From Halomonas sp. (GTDB taxonomy: Bacteria; Pseudomonadota; Gammaproteobacteria; Pseudomonadales; Halomonadaceae): DNA of 64,000 nucleotides. Shown piece by piece: positions 8,399 to 17,230 of this stretch; the stretch's first letter is position 1; each line of letters starts with the position of its first letter. The translations under genes were made by a program, and so were the position numbers. The stretch spans positions 1 through 64,000 of the forward strand of contig NZ_JAGOBJ010000003.1 in the NCBI RefSeq assembly GCF_017983445.1, written 5' to 3'. Under the pieces are notes generated by a model that saw only the letters and a list, made by a program, of their open reading frames with translations, searched no databases and was not told the DNA's origin.

Positions 8399-9555
8399 TT
8401 ATACGTCTGCTAATATCCATGCGAGCGGCATTAGCGCTCAGTGCGTTTTTGATAGCCATGTATTCACCGGCGGGGCTGGCTCAGCCGGATGAAAACGCGG
8501 CACGCCAGCAGCTAGACGCGCTTGGCCAGGAGATTGAGTCGCTCTCACAGCGGCTGAGTGCCACCGGGCAGGCGCGTGATAACGCCGAACGTGAATTACG
8601 CGAGGTCGAGACGGAACTGGCCGAGACTCACCAGCGCCTCGATGTCCTACAGGCCGAGCGGCGTCAGCTAGACGACGAAATGGCCCAGCTAAACCAGCAT
8701 CGCGAGCGTCTGGAAGGAGAGCGGACCCGCCAGTATGCCGCGCTCAGCCAACAGCTGGCCGCCCTTTACCGGTTAGGCCCCACGCCACAGCTTAAGCTAC
8801 TGCTTAATCAGGGCGACCCGGCAGAGCTGGATCGCATGCAGGCTTATCTCAATCGGTTTACCCAAGCACGTAATCAGCGGCTTGCCGATATCGCCCGCCT
8901 GGACACCGCGCTTGCCGATACCCAGCACGCGCTCAATGAACGTCAATCGCGTCTGTTGAGCCTGGAAGACGAGCTGGATTCTCAGCGCGCCCGACTGGTC
9001 GAGCGCACGAACGAGCGCAGCAGCGTCGTGGCAACGCTGGATGACCGCTATGGCAGCGAAGCCGACCGGTTAGCGGATCTGAACGACAACCGTGAGCAGG
9101 CGGAGCGCAAGCTGCGTGAAATACAGGCAGAACTCGCGCGCCTTGATGCCCCAACACCCACCACGAATATCACCCGCACGCAGGGAGATTTGCCGTGGCC
9201 GGTACAGGGTGACATTACCACGGCATATAACCGTCGTGACGGGGTTCACTATAATGGTATTGTCATTCAGGCAAGTGCCGGTACGCAGGTGAGTGCCGTG
9301 CATACCGGGCGGGTGGTATTTGCCGAATGGATGCGCGGGTTTGGCAATCTGGTGATTATCGACCATGGTGATCAGGTAATGACGCTTTACGCCCATCTGC
9401 AGCAGTTTAGCGTTCGCCCCGGCCAGCAGGTCAGCCGTGGCAATGAGATCGGTCGAGTAGGCGACAGTGGCGGGCAACCCCGCGCCGCGCTCTACTTTGA
9501 AGTACGTCAACGTGGCGAACCAATTAACCCTCAGCGTTGGATTGCACGCCGCTGA
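8395..9555 (+). CDS. envC: Murein hydrolase activator EnvC
   Basis: EnvC is a periplasmic divisome factor that activates the amidases AmiA and AmiB at the septum. The product has a hydrophobic export signal (residues about 8-29, ending GLAQ), a long coiled coil (about 35-255, rich in Q/E/R heptads) and a C-terminal LytM domain. The LytM site is degenerate, with HYNGIVI and ALYFEVR replacing the zinc-binding HxxxD and HxH. This is as expected for an activator rather than an active peptidase. The TTG start at 8395 overlaps the gpmI stop; an ATG at 8419 is an equally plausible start. Confidence 0.93.
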   Translation: MIIRLLISMRAALALSAFLIAMYSPAGLAQPDENAARQQLDALGQEIESLSQRLSATGQARDNAERELREVETELAETHQRLDVLQAERRQLDDEMAQLNQHRERLEGERTRQYAALSQQLAALYRLGPTPQLKLLLNQGDPAELDRMQAYLNRFTQARNQRLADIARLDTALADTQHALNERQSRLLSLEDELDSQRARLVERTNERSSVVATLDDRYGSEADRLADLNDNREQAERKLREIQAELARLDAPTPTTNITRTQGDLPWPVQGDITTAYNRRDGVHYNGIVIQASAGTQVSAVHTGRVVFAEWMRGFGNLVIIDHGDQVMTLYAHLQQFSVRPGQQVSRGNEIGRVGDSGGQPRAALYFEVRQRGEPINPQRWIARR

Positions 9556-9630
9556 CGGGATAAGCTGAAACGCATTAATGTCAACTAAGGTGGCGCCTTG
9601 TAACGCTGCCTATCGCCTTGCGGAGTCTGC

Positions 9631-10935
9631 ATGACGCCATTTGTTACCGACGTATCGGCCCCTGCCAAGCGACTCTTGGCTACCCTGCTTCCCATTGCGC
9701 TACTGTCGGCCCCGCTACCGCTGCTTGCTCAGCCAGCCAGCCAATCGGCGGCCGATGACCTGCCGCTAGAAGAAATTCAGACCTTCGCCGAGGTATTCGA
9801 GCGCATTAAGCGTGGCTACGTTGAGGAAGTCGATGACCGCACCCTCTTGCGTAATGCCATGCGCGGCATGCTCAGCGAGCTGGATCCGCACTCGGCGTAT
9901 CTCGATGAAGAGGAATACCAAAGCCTGCGCGAAACCACCCAGGGTGAGTTTGGCGGTATCGGTATTGAAGTGGGCATGGAGAACGGGCAGCTGGTGGTGG
10001 TAACGCCCATCGACGATACCCCGGCCTCACGGGCGGGGCTGCTGTCGCGCGATGTGATCATTGCCATCAACGGTACGCCTACCGAAAGCATGTCGCTGCA
10101 GGAAGCGGTGACCATGATGCGCGGCGAACCGGGCAGCGAGTTGCGTATTGCCGTGCTGCGCTCGGGCGAAGAGACGCCGCGCACCTTTACGCTGAACCGC
10201 GAAGTGATTCGCAGCGAAAGTGTCAAGCACGAGTTGCTTGAGCCAGGCTATGGCTATTTACGCATCAGCCAGTTCCAGACGCGCACCACGGAGCAGGCAC
10301 GCCAGGCGATCGAGCGTATGATGCGCGAACAGCCGCTGGAAGGCCTTATTCTTGATTTGCGTAACAACCCCGGCGGCATTCTACAGGCCGCGGCCGGCGT
10401 GGCGGACCTCTTTTTAGATGACGGCCTGATCGTGTACACCGAAGGACGCCTTTCTGACACTGAGCTTTCGTTCTCAGCCTCGCCGGATACCCCCGCAGGC
10501 GATATTCCCCTGGTGGTGCTGATCAATAGCGGCAGCGCCTCGGCCGCAGAAATTGTTGCCGGCGCCCTTCAGGATCAGCGGCGCGGTGTGATCATGGGCA
10601 CCGATAGCTTCGGCAAGGGCTCGGTTCAACAGATTATGCCGCTAGGCAATGGCGAAGGCCTGAAGCTCACCACGGCGCTCTACTACACGCCGAACGGACG
10701 CTCCATTCAGGCCCAGGGCATTGTTCCCGATGTAGAGGTGGTGCGCGGCCGTCTTGAAGTGGCCGAAAGCCGCCTGGAGCTTCGCGAGTCGGATTTAGGC
10801 GGCCACCTGGATGCCCAGCAGCCAGCGACGCAGGCACGCATGTCAGCGACTGAGCGACTGCGCGACGACTACCAGATGAGCGAAGCGCTTAATTTGCTTA
10901 AAGCCCTCAACGTGGTGGATCGCCGCCGCCGTTAA
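9631..10935 (+). CDS. ctpA: Carboxyl-terminal processing protease, S41 family
   Basis: A periplasmic serine protease of the CtpA/Prc family. It has a signal peptide (about residues 12-33, ending LLAQ), an N-terminal helical region, a PDZ domain (about 105-190, GGIGIEVG...RDVIIAINGT) and an S41 catalytic domain (about 205-385). The predicted Ser/Lys dyad is Ser304 in GSASAAE and Lys329 in FGKGS. GGAG sits 6 nt upstream of the ATG. The gpmI-envC-ctpA order is conserved in many proteobacteria and links the protease to envelope and division-factor turnover. The tail overlaps the convergent ubiI gene by 4 bp. Confidence 0.95.
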   Translation: MTPFVTDVSAPAKRLLATLLPIALLSAPLPLLAQPASQSAADDLPLEEIQTFAEVFERIKRGYVEEVDDRTLLRNAMRGMLSELDPHSAYLDEEEYQSLRETTQGEFGGIGIEVGMENGQLVVVTPIDDTPASRAGLLSRDVIIAINGTPTESMSLQEAVTMMRGEPGSELRIAVLRSGEETPRTFTLNREVIRSESVKHELLEPGYGYLRISQFQTRTTEQARQAIERMMREQPLEGLILDLRNNPGGILQAAAGVADLFLDDGLIVYTEGRLSDTELSFSASPDTPAGDIPLVVLINSGSASAAEIVAGALQDQRRGVIMGTDSFGKGSVQQIMPLGNGEGLKLTTALYYTPNGRSIQAQGIVPDVEVVRGRLEVAESRLELRESDLGGHLDAQQPATQARMSATERLRDDYQMSEALNLLKALNVVDRRRR

Positions 10936-12185
10936 CGACAGCTAAGCGGCAGGCGCCCGCGCTCTCCGGTGGCCTGCCGCATTACCATTCGCTTTAAAGG
11001 ACTGAGCCGATTCATACCGCTCATGCCCAGATTGCGCACTAGTGTAAACACCGGCATTTGGGTGCCAAACAGCTCTCTAAAGCCCTTCATCAGGCCTAGC
11101 ATGGCGCTATTGTCCAGACGCCGCCGACGCTCATAGCGACGTAGCGTACTTAGCTCGCCCCAGGGGGCGCCGCGTCGCCAGGCACTGATGACTTCTTCAG
11201 CAAGCACCGCTGCATCCATAAGACCCAGATTAACGCCCTGCCCCGCCAGCGGGTGAATGCTGTGCGCGGCGTCGCCCACCAGCGCAAAGTGCGCCAGCAC
11301 ATACTGCTTTGCATGGCGCTGCACCAGCGGAAAACGATATGCATGATCACAGGCGACAACGTTGCCCAGGCGATGGCCAAACGCCTCGCCTAGCGCCTGC
11401 CCCAACGCCTCGCTCGATAACTGGCCAAGCGTTGAGGCGTGCTCGGGCGTGGTCGACCAGACAACCGAGCAATAGCGCGCATCACCATCCACGGTAAGCG
11501 GTAAAAAAGCCAGCGGCCCGCCCGCCAAAAACGCCTGGCGCGCAGTACTGCCATGTGTTTGCGTGCACTTGACGGTAGTGACTACGGCCTCCTGGCCCAT
11601 GTCGTCACTGACAACGTCTATTTCTGCCATTTCGCGCAGCGTTGAGCGCGCGCCATCCGCCGCCACCAGTAGCGGCGCATGCAGCGTGCGCCCGTCCCCC
11701 AGCTTCAACCAGCGCCCGGTGACCGAGGTTTGCAGCGCCCGTAACGTCGCCCCAAAAAAGCACGTTACGTTGGGGTGACCAAGCACCTGATCGTTTAGCG
11801 CTGCTTGGGTGACCGCGTTTTCAACGATATGCCCAAGCACGGACACGCCGGCTTCGTCGGCAGAAAAGTTGATCTCCCCACTGCCATCGGCGTCCCAGAC
11901 TTGCATATAGCGGTAAGGCGTTACACGACACTCGGCCATTGCGGGCCATACGCCCAAATGGGTGAGCAAGCGCTGGGATACCGGTGTTAATGCGCTTACC
12001 CGAGGAGCTGGCAGTGCCTTGTCGATCGCCTCCCAGCCAAGCGGTTCTTCACGTGCCTCAACCAAGGCAACGCGCATGCCCGCCTGCGCCAGCAAAGCAA
12101 CCAGCGCCGTCCCGACGACGCCCGCACCGACGACGACGACGTCAAAGCATTCGGTAGGGTCAGTTTGTGTCGCATGCGTATCCAT
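10932..12185 (-). CDS. ubiI: FAD-dependent ubiquinone hydroxylase, UbiI/VisC type
   Basis: A group A flavoprotein monooxygenase of 417 residues. The Rossmann FAD motif VVVGAGVVGTALVALL is at residues 16-31. The DG motif AADGARSTLRE comes mid-protein, and the second FAD motif is FALVGDAAHSIHPLAGQGVNLGLMDA. Paralogues UbiH, UbiF and UbiI hydroxylate the ubiquinone ring at different positions; UbiI (VisC) acts at C5. The gene sits last in a pepP-ubiH-ubiI series, as in E. coli and Pseudomonas, and its C-terminus resembles UbiI. The exact ring position is inferred from synteny. Confidence 0.88.
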   Translation of the reverse strand: MDTHATQTDPTECFDVVVVGAGVVGTALVALLAQAGMRVALVEAREEPLGWEAIDKALPAPRVSALTPVSQRLLTHLGVWPAMAECRVTPYRYMQVWDADGSGEINFSADEAGVSVLGHIVENAVTQAALNDQVLGHPNVTCFFGATLRALQTSVTGRWLKLGDGRTLHAPLLVAADGARSTLREMAEIDVVSDDMGQEAVVTTVKCTQTHGSTARQAFLAGGPLAFLPLTVDGDARYCSVVWSTTPEHASTLGQLSSEALGQALGEAFGHRLGNVVACDHAYRFPLVQRHAKQYVLAHFALVGDAAHSIHPLAGQGVNLGLMDAAVLAEEVISAWRRGAPWGELSTLRRYERRRRLDNSAMLGLMKGFRELFGTQMPVFTLVRNLGMSGMNRLSPLKRMVMRQATGERGRLPLSCR

Positions 12186-12262
12186 AGCGTTCCTTGGGTC
12201 TGATCTTGATTATCCTGCGGTTGGTTCGGCGCTTTACTCAAGCTCGGGTGAGCGGTTGATAG

Positions 12263-13492
12263 CTAACGCTCCAAGCCCATCGCCCGGCGTGCCAAGCCGC
12301 GGCGCAACGGCCCAATCAGATTAAGGCCAATCAACCCCGCGGCCCGGGCATGCGGCAGTAACGGCAATGATTGACCGAACAGGCGCACCAGGCCGTCGCT
12401 AAAGCGAATCACATTGCTGCGATCACGCGCCCGCTTTTGCTCAAAAGAAAGCAGTGTGGCCATATCGCCCAGTGGCCGCTTGGCCTGTTCGCCCTGCTCA
12501 AGCGCTTCGACTAAATCCATGATACCGCGCAGTGCCAGATTAAAGCCCTGCCCGGCGACCGGGTGTAGCGCATGGGCGGCGTTGCCCAGAACCGCAAGCC
12601 CTGGGCGAACCGGCTCTTCTGCCGTCACCAGCGAAAGCGGGTAGCTATAGCGCTTGCCTGCTCGTGTAAAGCGCCCTACACGATCGCCAAAAGCGGCCTG
12701 TAACTGAGAGAGGAATTCGCGATCCGGCAACGCCATTCGCGCCTGCTCCTGACCCGATGGATGTGTCCATATCAGTTCCATCGCCTGCCCGGGAAGCGGC
12801 AAAAGCGCCATCGGCCCTTCCTGGGTAAAACGCTCATACGCCACCCCTTGATGGGGCTGGCTGATACCCACATGAGCAATCAGTGCGGTCTGCTCATAGG
12901 AGTTGCGCCGACTGCTGATGCCCAACTGCTCTTTAAGGCCCGAACGGCCCCCGTCGGCAAGTACGGTTAATGCTGCACGCAGTTCGCTACCGTCAGATAA
13001 TCGCAAGTAATGGCCGTTTGCTTCAGGTGAGAGCTTGTTGACCTTGGCCGGGCAGTACCACTCGACCGGCAGGGTTCTTAAGTGGCGATGAAGAACCCGC
13101 CCCATCCAGGCGTTGGGGATAACGTGCCCCAGCGCATCGACCCCCAGTTCCTGAGCGCTGAGGCGTGTAGCACCCAGACGCCCGCGCTCGCTGATATGAA
13201 TATTTCGAATGGGGGTTGATTCCGCCTGCATGGCCTCCCAGACGCCCAACTGGCGAAAGCGTTGTGCAGAGCCTTCAGCAATAGCGCTTGCCCGGGCATC
13301 AAAACTTGGTTGCCAGCTCTCTTCAAGCGGCGCGTCATTAAGCAGGGCCGCTTCGATAATCGCCACTTTCCAACCGTAGCGCTCGATAAGTGGAGCCAGT
13401 GCGCAGCCTAAGCTGGCGCCCACTAGTCCGCCCCCGACGATGACAATATCGTGGGTGACCGCCTTTACTGGCGTATGCCTGGACTGCGCCAT
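12263..13492 (-). CDS. ubiH: 2-octaprenyl-6-methoxyphenyl hydroxylase UbiH
   Basis: A second FAD monooxygenase of 409 residues. It has the N-terminal IVIVGGGLVGASLGCAL dinucleotide fold (residues 16-32), the central LADGGRSGLKEQLG motif and AVLGNAAHALHPVAGQGFNLALRG near the C-terminal third. UbiH hydroxylates C1 of the ubiquinone precursor ring. The position between pepP and a UbiI-type gene supports UbiH. AGGAG precedes the ATG. Note that the usual GDAAH is GNAAH here, as in other UbiH proteins. The 77-bp gap to ubiI suggests cotranscription. Confidence 0.92.
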   Translation of the reverse strand: MAQSRHTPVKAVTHDIVIVGGGLVGASLGCALAPLIERYGWKVAIIEAALLNDAPLEESWQPSFDARASAIAEGSAQRFRQLGVWEAMQAESTPIRNIHISERGRLGATRLSAQELGVDALGHVIPNAWMGRVLHRHLRTLPVEWYCPAKVNKLSPEANGHYLRLSDGSELRAALTVLADGGRSGLKEQLGISSRRNSYEQTALIAHVGISQPHQGVAYERFTQEGPMALLPLPGQAMELIWTHPSGQEQARMALPDREFLSQLQAAFGDRVGRFTRAGKRYSYPLSLVTAEEPVRPGLAVLGNAAHALHPVAGQGFNLALRGIMDLVEALEQGEQAKRPLGDMATLLSFEQKRARDRSNVIRFSDGLVRLFGQSLPLLPHARAAGLIGLNLIGPLRRGLARRAMGLER

Positions 13493-13581
13493 TGGCGTCT
13501 CCTGTTATCTAGCTCACCGCCATTCTGTAACGGTGTAATGTAATTTACATAATGGCGATTTAAGCCGTATAGAACTGCTTA

Positions 13582-14919
13582 TTATTTAACCATCAGCGCT
13601 TCAATATCAGCTACTTGCTTCGGTACACCTAACGTCAGATTTTCATGACCGTGAGCAGTAACCACCAGGTTATCCTCGATGCGGATACCTATGTCCCGAT
13701 AAGCTGCCGGAATATCTTCGTCATCAGGAATATAAAGACCCGGCTCAACGGTCAAAACCATGCCAGCGGAAAGCGGACGCGGCGTCTGCTCGTCCAGCCG
13801 ATAAGTGCCCACATCATGAACATCCAGGCCCAGCCAGTGAGAAGTGGAATGCAGGTAAAAGCGTCGATAGCTTTCATCGTCGATTCGCGCCTGCACATCG
13901 CCTTCCAACAGGCCAAGCGCAATCAGCCCTGCAGTTAAATCCTTCACCACGTTCTGGTGGATATCGATAAGCGTAGCACCGGGCTTCACCGCGTCTACCG
14001 CCCGTTCCTGGGCATCAAGTACGACCTGATAAACGGCGCGCTGAGCGTCGGTAAAACGGCCACCCACCGGGAAAGTGCGCGTAATATCGCCTGCATAGAG
14101 ATCAAACTCTACACCCGCATCGATCAATACCAGCGTGTCATCGACTAACGGTGCATCGTTCTCAATATAGTGCAACACACAGGCATTGGCGCCGCCGCCT
14201 ACAATGGTGCTGTAGGCGGGCGCGCTGCCGCCCTGCCAGACGAATTCATGCTCAAGTTCGGCCTGCAGCTGGTACTCAAAAAGCCCTGGGCGCGATACCT
14301 GCATGGCGCGTAAATGCGCCTTGGCCGAAACGGTGGCGGCGTGACGCAACAGATCGATTTCCGCTGCGCTTTTAATCAGGCGCATCTCATGAATCAATCC
14401 ACTAACGTCAAGCCAGCCCTTTAACGGCGCCTGCCCACGGCGAAGCCCGGCCTGCGCGGCAGACAAGGCCTCTTCGGCAATACTCAACGCCTCGGGGTTT
14501 TCCAGCGGTATATAAAGCAGTTCGCACCCTTCAAGCAGAGCGGGCAACAGCGTTTCACGATCAGCATTTTCAAAGGCTTGATCGATACCATGCTCACGCT
14601 CAACCCCTCGGGCACCCAGGCGGCGGCCGGTCCAGGCTTCCTTCGTCGGGTCGCGGTCCTGACAGAACACGACGCTTTCTCCCGCCTCTCGCCCTGGCAG
14701 CAGAACCAGCAATGCATCGGGCTCAGTGATCCCGGTCAGGTAGTAAAAATCACTGTTTTGACGAAACGCGTATTCGCTATCGTGAGAACGGGTAACCAGT
14801 GAGGCGCCGGGCAACACAACCGCCACTTTGGCAGGCAACTGCGCCACCAAGGCGTCACGGCGTGTGCGGTACTCATTCACAGTGATCGCGGGCGGCCGGG
14901 GAAGTAGCTCAGGCAACAT
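13582..14919 (-). CDS. pepP: Xaa-Pro aminopeptidase (aminopeptidase P)
   Basis: PepP releases N-terminal residues preceding proline. The 445-residue product has an N-terminal AMP_N domain (about 1-140, with RQNSDFYYLTGITEPDALLVLLPG) and a pita-bread metallopeptidase domain. The dinuclear metal ligands appear as DAGVEFDLYAGDITRTFP (two Asp), STSHWLGLDVHDVG (His), LTVEPGLYIP (Glu) and GIRIEDN (Glu). A GGAG Shine-Dalgarno lies 5 nt before the ATG. It is followed by ubiH 89 bp downstream and preceded by the ygfB-type gene 15 bp upstream, forming an operon. Confidence 0.96.
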   Translation of the reverse strand: MLPELLPRPPAITVNEYRTRRDALVAQLPAKVAVVLPGASLVTRSHDSEYAFRQNSDFYYLTGITEPDALLVLLPGREAGESVVFCQDRDPTKEAWTGRRLGARGVEREHGIDQAFENADRETLLPALLEGCELLYIPLENPEALSIAEEALSAAQAGLRRGQAPLKGWLDVSGLIHEMRLIKSAAEIDLLRHAATVSAKAHLRAMQVSRPGLFEYQLQAELEHEFVWQGGSAPAYSTIVGGGANACVLHYIENDAPLVDDTLVLIDAGVEFDLYAGDITRTFPVGGRFTDAQRAVYQVVLDAQERAVDAVKPGATLIDIHQNVVKDLTAGLIALGLLEGDVQARIDDESYRRFYLHSTSHWLGLDVHDVGTYRLDEQTPRPLSAGMVLTVEPGLYIPDDEDIPAAYRDIGIRIEDNLVVTAHGHENLTLGVPKQVADIEALMVK

Positions 14920-14934
14920 ACAGACTCCGAAAGA

Positions 14935-15513
14935 TTAGTGAACGGGCGCGTCGGCTTGTTCGACCTGGGGTTTACCTGGATGCTGCTCGGTATACAGCAG
15001 CATGGCCGCCATGCGCGCATGCTCGGTCAGGGCAAACAGGTCGTTTTCGTTTTCGGGGCTGTCGTCGATATCGGTTTCGATCCGGCTGAGCGCTTCCAGG
15101 TCGTCAATGGACTCGCGTAGCGCCTGGGACCAGCGCTCGCGTAGCTCGCTGTCGACCACTTCATCGACCACCTCAATAAAGCCCAACGTCCACTCCTTGA
15201 GCCCCTGGGCCTGCTCACCCAGCGAGAAAAGCTCGTCAGGCAGCAGCGGTGCATAGTTCAGATCGCTGGCGCTGAGTGCCTCCAGAGTCTGCTTGCGCCA
15301 GCCCAGCAGGCGCTCGGCACTCGCCTCGTCGCGGGGCTGCTCGACACCCAGGCTTATGCATACTTCTTCAAGCCAGGCCTGGGCGCTGACGTCGCGCAAC
15401 GCCAAGAGCGCACATAGCCGACCGTCCAGAAAGGCGGGTGACTGCATACTGCCATGAAGCAGAAAAACATCGGCAACGTCAGAGAAATCCTGGCGTTCAT
15501 CGATCAGTGACAT
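14935..15513 (-). CDS. ygfB: UPF0149 family protein YgfB
   Basis: A 192-residue all-alpha acidic protein of the YgfB/YecA (UPF0149) family. In Pseudomonas, YgfB modulates AmpDh3 and alginate-type regulation; the general function is not settled. Family features are the early SPAFLDGRLCALLA segment, the ALSASDLNYAPLLPD block and the conserved GLKEWTLGFIEVVDE helix. The ATG at 15513 gives the standard family length; an in-frame ATG at 15609 would add 32 unrelated residues. It heads the ygfB-pepP-ubiH-ubiI operon, divergent from zapA. Confidence 0.9.
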   Translation of the reverse strand: MSLIDERQDFSDVADVFLLHGSMQSPAFLDGRLCALLALRDVSAQAWLEEVCISLGVEQPRDEASAERLLGWRKQTLEALSASDLNYAPLLPDELFSLGEQAQGLKEWTLGFIEVVDEVVDSELRERWSQALRESIDDLEALSRIETDIDDSPENENDLFALTEHARMAAMLLYTEQHPGKPQVEQADAPVH

Positions 15514-15672
15514 AGTGATAACTCGCTGTGTAAATGGATCATACGTTAAGACATCCCGGCATCTTGCGCGTTGACCCCGCGCAAGCGCCTCTCTTATAGT
15601 GAGCGACATCTGTTTTCCTATGCCATGATGTTAACGCATTGGGCCCCTCGCTGGCCCGCGCCGGAGCTTTAA

Positions 15673-15972
15673 ATGAGTAACGCCAAGCGGCCAACGAAAG
15701 AAATCACCCTTCTCGGGCGCAGCTATATGATCGCCTGCGACACAGGGGAGGAAGCCAAGCTTGATCGTGCAGCTCGCTACCTGGACCGTGCCATGAATGG
15801 TATTAACGCGCAAAGTGGCACCCTGGGCAGTGAAAGGGTCACGCTCATAGCGGCGCTTAATATCACCCATGAACTGCTTGAGGCCCTTGACGAGCATCGT
15901 GCGAGCGAAGCCAACTTGAACCGGCTTAATGACCGCCTTGAACGGGCGTTGGCTAAAACCCGCCAACCTTAG
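15673..15972 (+). CDS. zapA: Cell division protein ZapA
   Basis: ZapA cross-links FtsZ protofilaments and promotes Z-ring assembly. The 99-residue protein has the typical N-terminal globular domain (ITLLGRSYMIACDTGEEAKLDRAARYLD) followed by a C-terminal coiled coil (about residues 60-95). GGAG lies 7 nt before the ATG. It stands divergent from ygfB and directly upstream of 6S RNA and the cyclo-ligase gene, the canonical gammaproteobacterial arrangement. Confidence 0.94.
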   Translation: MSNAKRPTKEITLLGRSYMIACDTGEEAKLDRAARYLDRAMNGINAQSGTLGSERVTLIAALNITHELLEALDEHRASEANLNRLNDRLERALAKTRQP

Positions 15973-15992
15973 TTAACCTTTCACTCAACACT

Positions 15993-16020
15993 TTGGCATC
16001 GCCGCTGGCTCTGTTAGGAT
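15993..16020 (+). promoter_or_regulatory. Promoter of 6S RNA
   Basis: TTGGCA (15993-15998), a 16-bp spacer and TAGGAT (16015-16020) form a good sigma-70 promoter. Its expected start, 7 nt downstream, coincides with the first paired base of 6S RNA at 16027. Confidence 0.7.
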
Positions 16021-16026
16021 AGCGGG

Positions 16027-16207
16027 GTTCTCTGGGGTGTACGCCAGTCGTTATAGTCCCTCGAGCCTATGCGCAGTACCCAGGGGGCCAAATGCTAGCC
16101 AGGCCCGTGTGCATGTCCGTGCGTCGGAAAGCCTGACGGTCTGGCTGCGGCCACCCACTCTGAACCAGTAGGTTCAGGGCCAGAATGACAGCGGCACTCT
16201 GGGGAAC
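16027..16207 (+). ncRNA. ssrS: 6S RNA
   Basis: A 181-nt RNA lying between zapA and the formyl-THF cyclo-ligase gene, the standard position of ssrS. The ends 16027-16040 and 16194-16207 pair over 14 consecutive positions (including G-U pairs) as the terminal stem. The interior contains the ACGCCAGTCG and GTCCCTCGAGCC segments typical of gammaproteobacterial 6S RNA, and a large asymmetric central region that mimics an open promoter. 6S RNA binds and inhibits the sigma-70 RNA polymerase holoenzyme in stationary phase. The stem pairing was traced by eye. Confidence 0.93.
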
Positions 16208-16216
16208 ACTTATTTT

Positions 16217-16849
16217 ATGGATAGCCTGCATCATCCTGAGGCCAAGCGCGCCCTGCGTCTCAAGCTGCGGCGTAAGCGTTTCGAACTCTCAAAGCAAGAG
16301 CAGCGTCAAGCCGCTCGCCGCCTTTGTCAGCAACTTAAACACCTGCCTGAAATTCAACGTGCCCGGCGTATCAGCTTATACCTGCCGGTAAACGGTGAGA
16401 TTGACCCAACCCCTCTGTTGTCCTGGTTTCGTCAGCGAAATGTCGACGTTTACCTGCCCGTACTGCGCCCGCTAAGCGATAACTCACTATGGTTTGTGGC
16501 TTATCACGCCAACACGCCCATGGTAAAAAACCGCTTTGGCATTCCCGAGCCGGATACACGCTTTGCCGCTCAGCGGCGCAACCGATTACCCGCCTGGGCC
16601 TTGGATACGCTTATCGTGCCGCTGGTGGGCTTTGATGCCCAGGCTAACCGTATGGGCATGGGCGGCGGCTTTTATGACCGAAGCCTCGCCTTTATGCACC
16701 GCCCGGGTCCTGCGCCTTCGTTAGTCGGCGTTGCCCACGCCTTCCAGCAGGTTGCATCGCTGCCCGTAGAGCCTTGGGATGTACCCTTAAGCGCCGTTGT
16801 CAGCGACCTTGGAGTGGTGCGGGCAAACAAAAAAAAGAGCTGCCCCTGA
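16217..16849 (+). CDS. ygfA: 5-formyltetrahydrofolate cyclo-ligase
   Basis: This enzyme converts 5-formyl-THF to 5,10-methenyl-THF with ATP hydrolysis. The 210-residue product has the N-terminal basic helix KRALRLKLRRKRFEL, VDVYLPVLRPLSD, FGIPEP and the hallmark VGFDAQANRMGMGGGFYDRSLAF loop. Its ATG begins 9 nt after the 3' end of 6S RNA, so it is almost certainly expressed from the same primary transcript. In E. coli the ssrS-ygfA transcript influences persister formation (family knowledge). Confidence 0.94.
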   Translation: MDSLHHPEAKRALRLKLRRKRFELSKQEQRQAARRLCQQLKHLPEIQRARRISLYLPVNGEIDPTPLLSWFRQRNVDVYLPVLRPLSDNSLWFVAYHANTPMVKNRFGIPEPDTRFAAQRRNRLPAWALDTLIVPLVGFDAQANRMGMGGGFYDRSLAFMHRPGPAPSLVGVAHAFQQVASLPVEPWDVPLSAVVSDLGVVRANKKKSCP

Positions 16850-16859
16850 TGGGGTCAGC
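16829..16859 (-). terminator. Rho-independent terminator, minus strand
   Basis: Read on the minus strand, GCTGACCCC-atca-GGGGCAGC is followed by TCTTTTTTTTG: a stem of about 8 bp and a run of eight T. It overlaps the last codons of ygfA but points the other way, so it ends transcription coming from the ilvA side. This supports minus-strand transcription across 16860-17230. Confidence 0.75.
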
Positions 16860-16904
16860 CCGTATCGCCTTATGATGACTGGCAGTGATGCCTTAACGTT
16901 ACGG

Positions 16905-17078
16905 TTAACTTCCCGATAACGCTTGCGCATAGCCAGTGGCCAGTACGCCTAATAAAAACACCACCGTTAATGCCATCACCATATCAGGCTTCTTCCGCCG
17001 CATGCCGCTTCTCCAACGCTTACGCCATTGCACTAGTGCATCATCCCAACTCATTGGGGCAGGGATGACGCTTCTCAT
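16905..17078 (-). CDS. Candidate small single-pass membrane protein (57 aa)
   Basis: A 57-residue reading frame between ilvA and the minus-strand terminator at 16829-16859. The N-terminal half is strongly basic (WRKRWRSGMRRKKPD), followed by one hydrophobic helix of about 18-20 residues (MVMALTVVFLLGVLATGYA) and a short polar tail. This is a classic N-in, C-out small membrane protein profile by the positive-inside rule. Starts at 17078 or 17054 (MSWDDAL) are possible; neither has a clear Shine-Dalgarno. No family is recognised. The terminator just beyond its stop supports real expression, but homologues would be needed to be sure. Confidence 0.45.
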   Translation of the reverse strand: MRSVIPAPMSWDDALVQWRKRWRSGMRRKKPDMVMALTVVFLLGVLATGYAQALSGS

Positions 17079-17230
17079 AAATTCGCTGATGACTATAGGG
17101 CTATAAGGGCCTCAATGACAACGGCAAAACAGACTATTTTTTAGCTTATTTAGACGTTTTGATAATTTATCAGCCCCTAGCAGCTCTAGACTAAGCGGTT
17201 AGTAACTACTTACCTACGCAAAGTAGCTTA

